A DNA stretch of 7,697 nucleotides from Deltaproteobacteria bacterium (GTDB lineage Bacteria > Desulfobacterota > Desulfobacteria > Desulfobacterales > Desulfatirhabdiaceae), in contig JAPLJE010000285.1 of the NCBI GenBank assembly GCA_026388755.1, positions 1-7,697 of the forward strand, read 5' to 3'. Below are positions 6,543 to 7,697 of the stretch, in pieces (the first letter of the stretch is position 1; the number at the start of each line of letters is the position of its first letter). A program made the translations under genes and the position numbers. Under the pieces are notes generated by a model that saw only the letters and a list, made by a program, of their open reading frames with translations, was not told where the DNA came from and made no database searches.

Positions 6543-7349
6543 ATGCATATCGATAACGCCACCATTTTATGGAATCAGCCTTTGGGTTCGTCCTGCTACC
6601 GGATCGGGATTACCACTTCCGCCCAGTATGCCTATGCCACCCCAGGCCAGTTCGTGATGCTTCGCCTGCCGAACCAGACTGACCCGTTGCTTCGCAGGCC
6701 TTTTTCCATTCACCGGCTGATTGAGTCTGAAAACGGCATTCTCCAGGGCATTGAAATTCTGGTTAAGGTCGTTGGCAGAATTACCAGCAGCCTTTCCTTC
6801 TGCCAGCCCGGTGACACCGTGGATATCCTGGGGCCTCTGGGGCATGGATTTTCCGTCCCTCCTGACTGTAGCCGCATTTTTATGGCAGCCGGAGGCATTG
6901 GGGTTGCACCCATACTGTTTCTGGCAACCTCCCTTTTTAAAAAACAGTTTGACCTGTCACGCTGCATCCTCTTTCTGGGCGGAAGGTCCAAAGCTGATAT
7001 TTTATGCGAAGCGGATTTTTTCGCCCTGAATCTGCCGGTCACCATCACCACGGATGACGGCAGCATGGGCGACCAGTGCCTGATCACCCACCCCCTGGAG
7101 CTTTGCGCCAGAGAACAGCGACCCGATATCATTCTGGCCTGCGGCCCTTCGGGCATGCTGGCCTGTGTGGCCGGCATTGCCGAATCCCTGAACATTCCCT
7201 GCCAGATTTCCCTGGAAACAGCCATGGCCTGCGGCATGGGCGCCTGTCTAGGCTGTGCGGTTAAAGGTAAAAGCCCGGATGTCAGGCGACTTCATGCCTG
7301 CCTGGACGGTCCGGTGATGGATAGCCGTCAAATTGATTTTTTGCATTGA
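6543..7349 (+). CDS. pyrK: PyrK-like dihydroorotate dehydrogenase electron-transfer subunit
   Basis: A 268-residue FAD and [2Fe-2S] reductase subunit. In type 1B dihydroorotate dehydrogenase it passes electrons from the PyrD catalytic subunit to NAD+ in pyrimidine synthesis. The order is typical: a beta-barrel FAD domain with PGQFVMLR (34-41) and RRPFSIH (51-57), an LGPLGHGF turn (96-103), the NAD-binding GGIGVAP (117-123), an ACGPSGML segment (199-206), and a C-terminal ferredoxin-like cluster site C230/C235/C238/C253 in MACGMGACLGC...HAC. This cysteine spacing matches PyrK rather than ferredoxin-NADP reductases. No pyrD lies on either side in this window, so the partner is elsewhere, or the protein serves another oxidoreductase. 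It begins 10 bases after pgeF with no clear Shine-Dalgarno. Confidence 0.85.
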   Translation: MHIDNATILWNQPLGSSCYRIGITTSAQYAYATPGQFVMLRLPNQTDPLLRRPFSIHRLIESENGILQGIEILVKVVGRITSSLSFCQPGDTVDILGPLGHGFSVPPDCSRIFMAAGGIGVAPILFLATSLFKKQFDLSRCILFLGGRSKADILCEADFFALNLPVTITTDDGSMGDQCLITHPLELCAREQRPDIILACGPSGMLACVAGIAESLNIPCQISLETAMACGMGACLGCAVKGKSPDVRRLHACLDGPVMDSRQIDFLH

Positions 7350-7369
7350 CTTGAAAATGATCCTATGTT
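7341..7369 (+). promoter_or_regulatory. Weak candidate promoter before atpZ
   Basis: TTGCAT (7341-7346) and TATGTT (7364-7369) have a 17-base spacer but match only three and four of six consensus positions. An overlapping better -35, TTGACT at 7346-7351, has only 12 bases to the same -10. A promoter is expected here because the functional theme changes to ATP synthase, but the sequence evidence is weak. Confidence 0.25.
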
Positions 7370-7374
7370 AGTTG

Positions 7375-7430
7375 CAGGAAACTTCAAACAGGAAGCCTGA
7401 ACCCTTTCTGATCGAAAGGACGTTCTTTTT
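7375..7430 (+). promoter_or_regulatory. Leader hairpins ending in a T-rich run, covering the atpZ ribosome binding site
   Basis: CCTTTC (7403-7408) pairs perfectly with GAAAGG (7414-7419) around a 5-base loop. Three bases later comes TTCTTTTT (7423-7430). The 3' arm overlaps AAAGGA (7415-7420), the likely atpZ ribosome binding site. Upstream, CAGG/CCTG (7375-7378 with 7396-7399) and CTTC/GAAG (7382-7385 with 7392-7395) can form a second, bulged stem. It could be a weak terminator or an attenuator, or simply leader structure. Confidence 0.35.
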
Positions 7431-7431
7431 C

Positions 7432-7650
7432 ATGAAACGGGAAACCAGACGGAACATCAGGGAACTGGCCTATTACAGCAGCCTTGGATTATCGGTTGCC
7501 CTGTCCATTTTTATCGGGCTGGCTGCAGGCATTTATCTGGACGGATATTTTCAGAGTTCCCCCTGGCTGACCCTTATTTTTCTTTGCCTGGGAATTGCAG
7601 CCGGTTATCGCAACATTGGTCTGGCAATCCGCAAAAGCAGAAATTTGTAA
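7432..7650 (+). CDS. atpZ: AtpZ/AtpI family two-helix membrane protein of the ATP synthase operon
   Basis: A 72-residue inner-membrane protein with two predicted helices: about 16-36, ending in GLAAGIYLD with D37, and about 44-65, containing IFLCLGIAAGYRN. The N-terminus is basic and polar (MKRETRRNIREL), and a short basic tail follows. AtpZ homologues sit at the head of F-type ATP synthase operons and together with AtpI have been linked to Mg2+/Ca2+ transport or assembly of the c-ring. ATG 7432 is preferred over an in-frame TTG at 7372: AAAGGA at 7415-7420 precedes it and family members begin just before the ETRR-like segment, whereas the extra 20 residues from TTG look like translated leader. 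This predicts that atpI, atpB and atpE lie to the right of the window. Confidence 0.85.
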   Translation: MKRETRRNIRELAYYSSLGLSVALSIFIGLAAGIYLDGYFQSSPWLTLIFLCLGIAAGYRNIGLAIRKSRNL

Positions 7651-7669
7651 TATCTTGAAGGTAAAAATT

Positions 7670-7697
7670 GTGACGGCAAAGTAGAAAGTTCAAGATC
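7670..7697 (+). other. Possible start of the next atp-operon gene, interrupted by TAG
   Basis: GAAGG (7657-7661) stands 8 bases before GTG 7670, a normal initiation layout, 19 bases after the atpZ stop. The frame reads V-T-A-K, then TAG at 7682-7684, then K-V-Q-D to the window end. Either the true start lies beyond the window, or the codon is a substitution or sequencing error in an atpI-like gene. Too little sequence is visible to decide. Confidence 0.25.

Noticed and set aside
7372..7431. Longer atpZ start at TTG 7372
   Set aside because: The added 20 residues do not resemble the family and would place the leader hairpin and ribosome binding site inside the gene.

Overview
The window looks like an ordinary chromosomal stretch of a Gram-negative bacterium, all genes on the + strand and tightly packed. 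The best guess is a sulfate-reducing Desulfobacterota (Desulfobacteraceae-like). The reasons are the order yicC - remA/DUF370 - gmk, the presence of a DUF4416 gene, a heptose (LPS) gene beside a Trm112-like gene, an E. coli-type NADP isocitrate dehydrogenase, and an AtpZ-type gene that normally heads an ATP synthase operon. This assignment is inference from protein style and gene order, not from a search.

Region 1 (1-3752) is one tight gene string: the 3' end of rfaE2 (ADP-heptose synthesis), a 56-residue Trm112-like zinc protein missed by simple ORF length cut-offs, a DUF4416 protein, yicC (endoribonuclease family), remA/DUF370 (DNA-binding family, TTG start), gmk (guanylate kinase) and rlmB (23S rRNA 2'-O-methyltransferase). 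Three junctions are 4-base ATGA overlaps (1181, 2362, 3003), which suggests translational coupling. The theme is envelope sugar supply plus RNA handling and GMP/GDP metabolism.

Region 2 (3753-7349) begins with an 88-base gap holding a plausible promoter and a good ribosome binding site. Next comes the most unusual object here: a single 637-codon frame in which a complete NADP-isocitrate dehydrogenase runs directly, with no stop codon, into a ComF/GntX-type phosphoribosyltransferase-fold protein that lacks its usual first zinc-binding cysteine pair. It is followed by pgeF (YfiH/DUF152 purine nucleoside phosphorylase family) and a PyrK-like FAD/2Fe-2S electron-transfer subunit with no pyrD partner in view.

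Region 3 (7350-7697) is an 82-base leader with a hairpin that covers the ribosome binding site, then atpZ (two-helix membrane protein, ATP synthase accessory), then the first few codons of what may be the next atp-operon gene, interrupted at once by TAG if the GTG after the Shine-Dalgarno is the start.

I saw no tRNA, rRNA, CRISPR array, insertion sequence or phage gene. No gene-free stretch exceeds 90 bases. I found no clear new multi-gene defence or mobile system; the icd-comF fusion is the main candidate for something undescribed.
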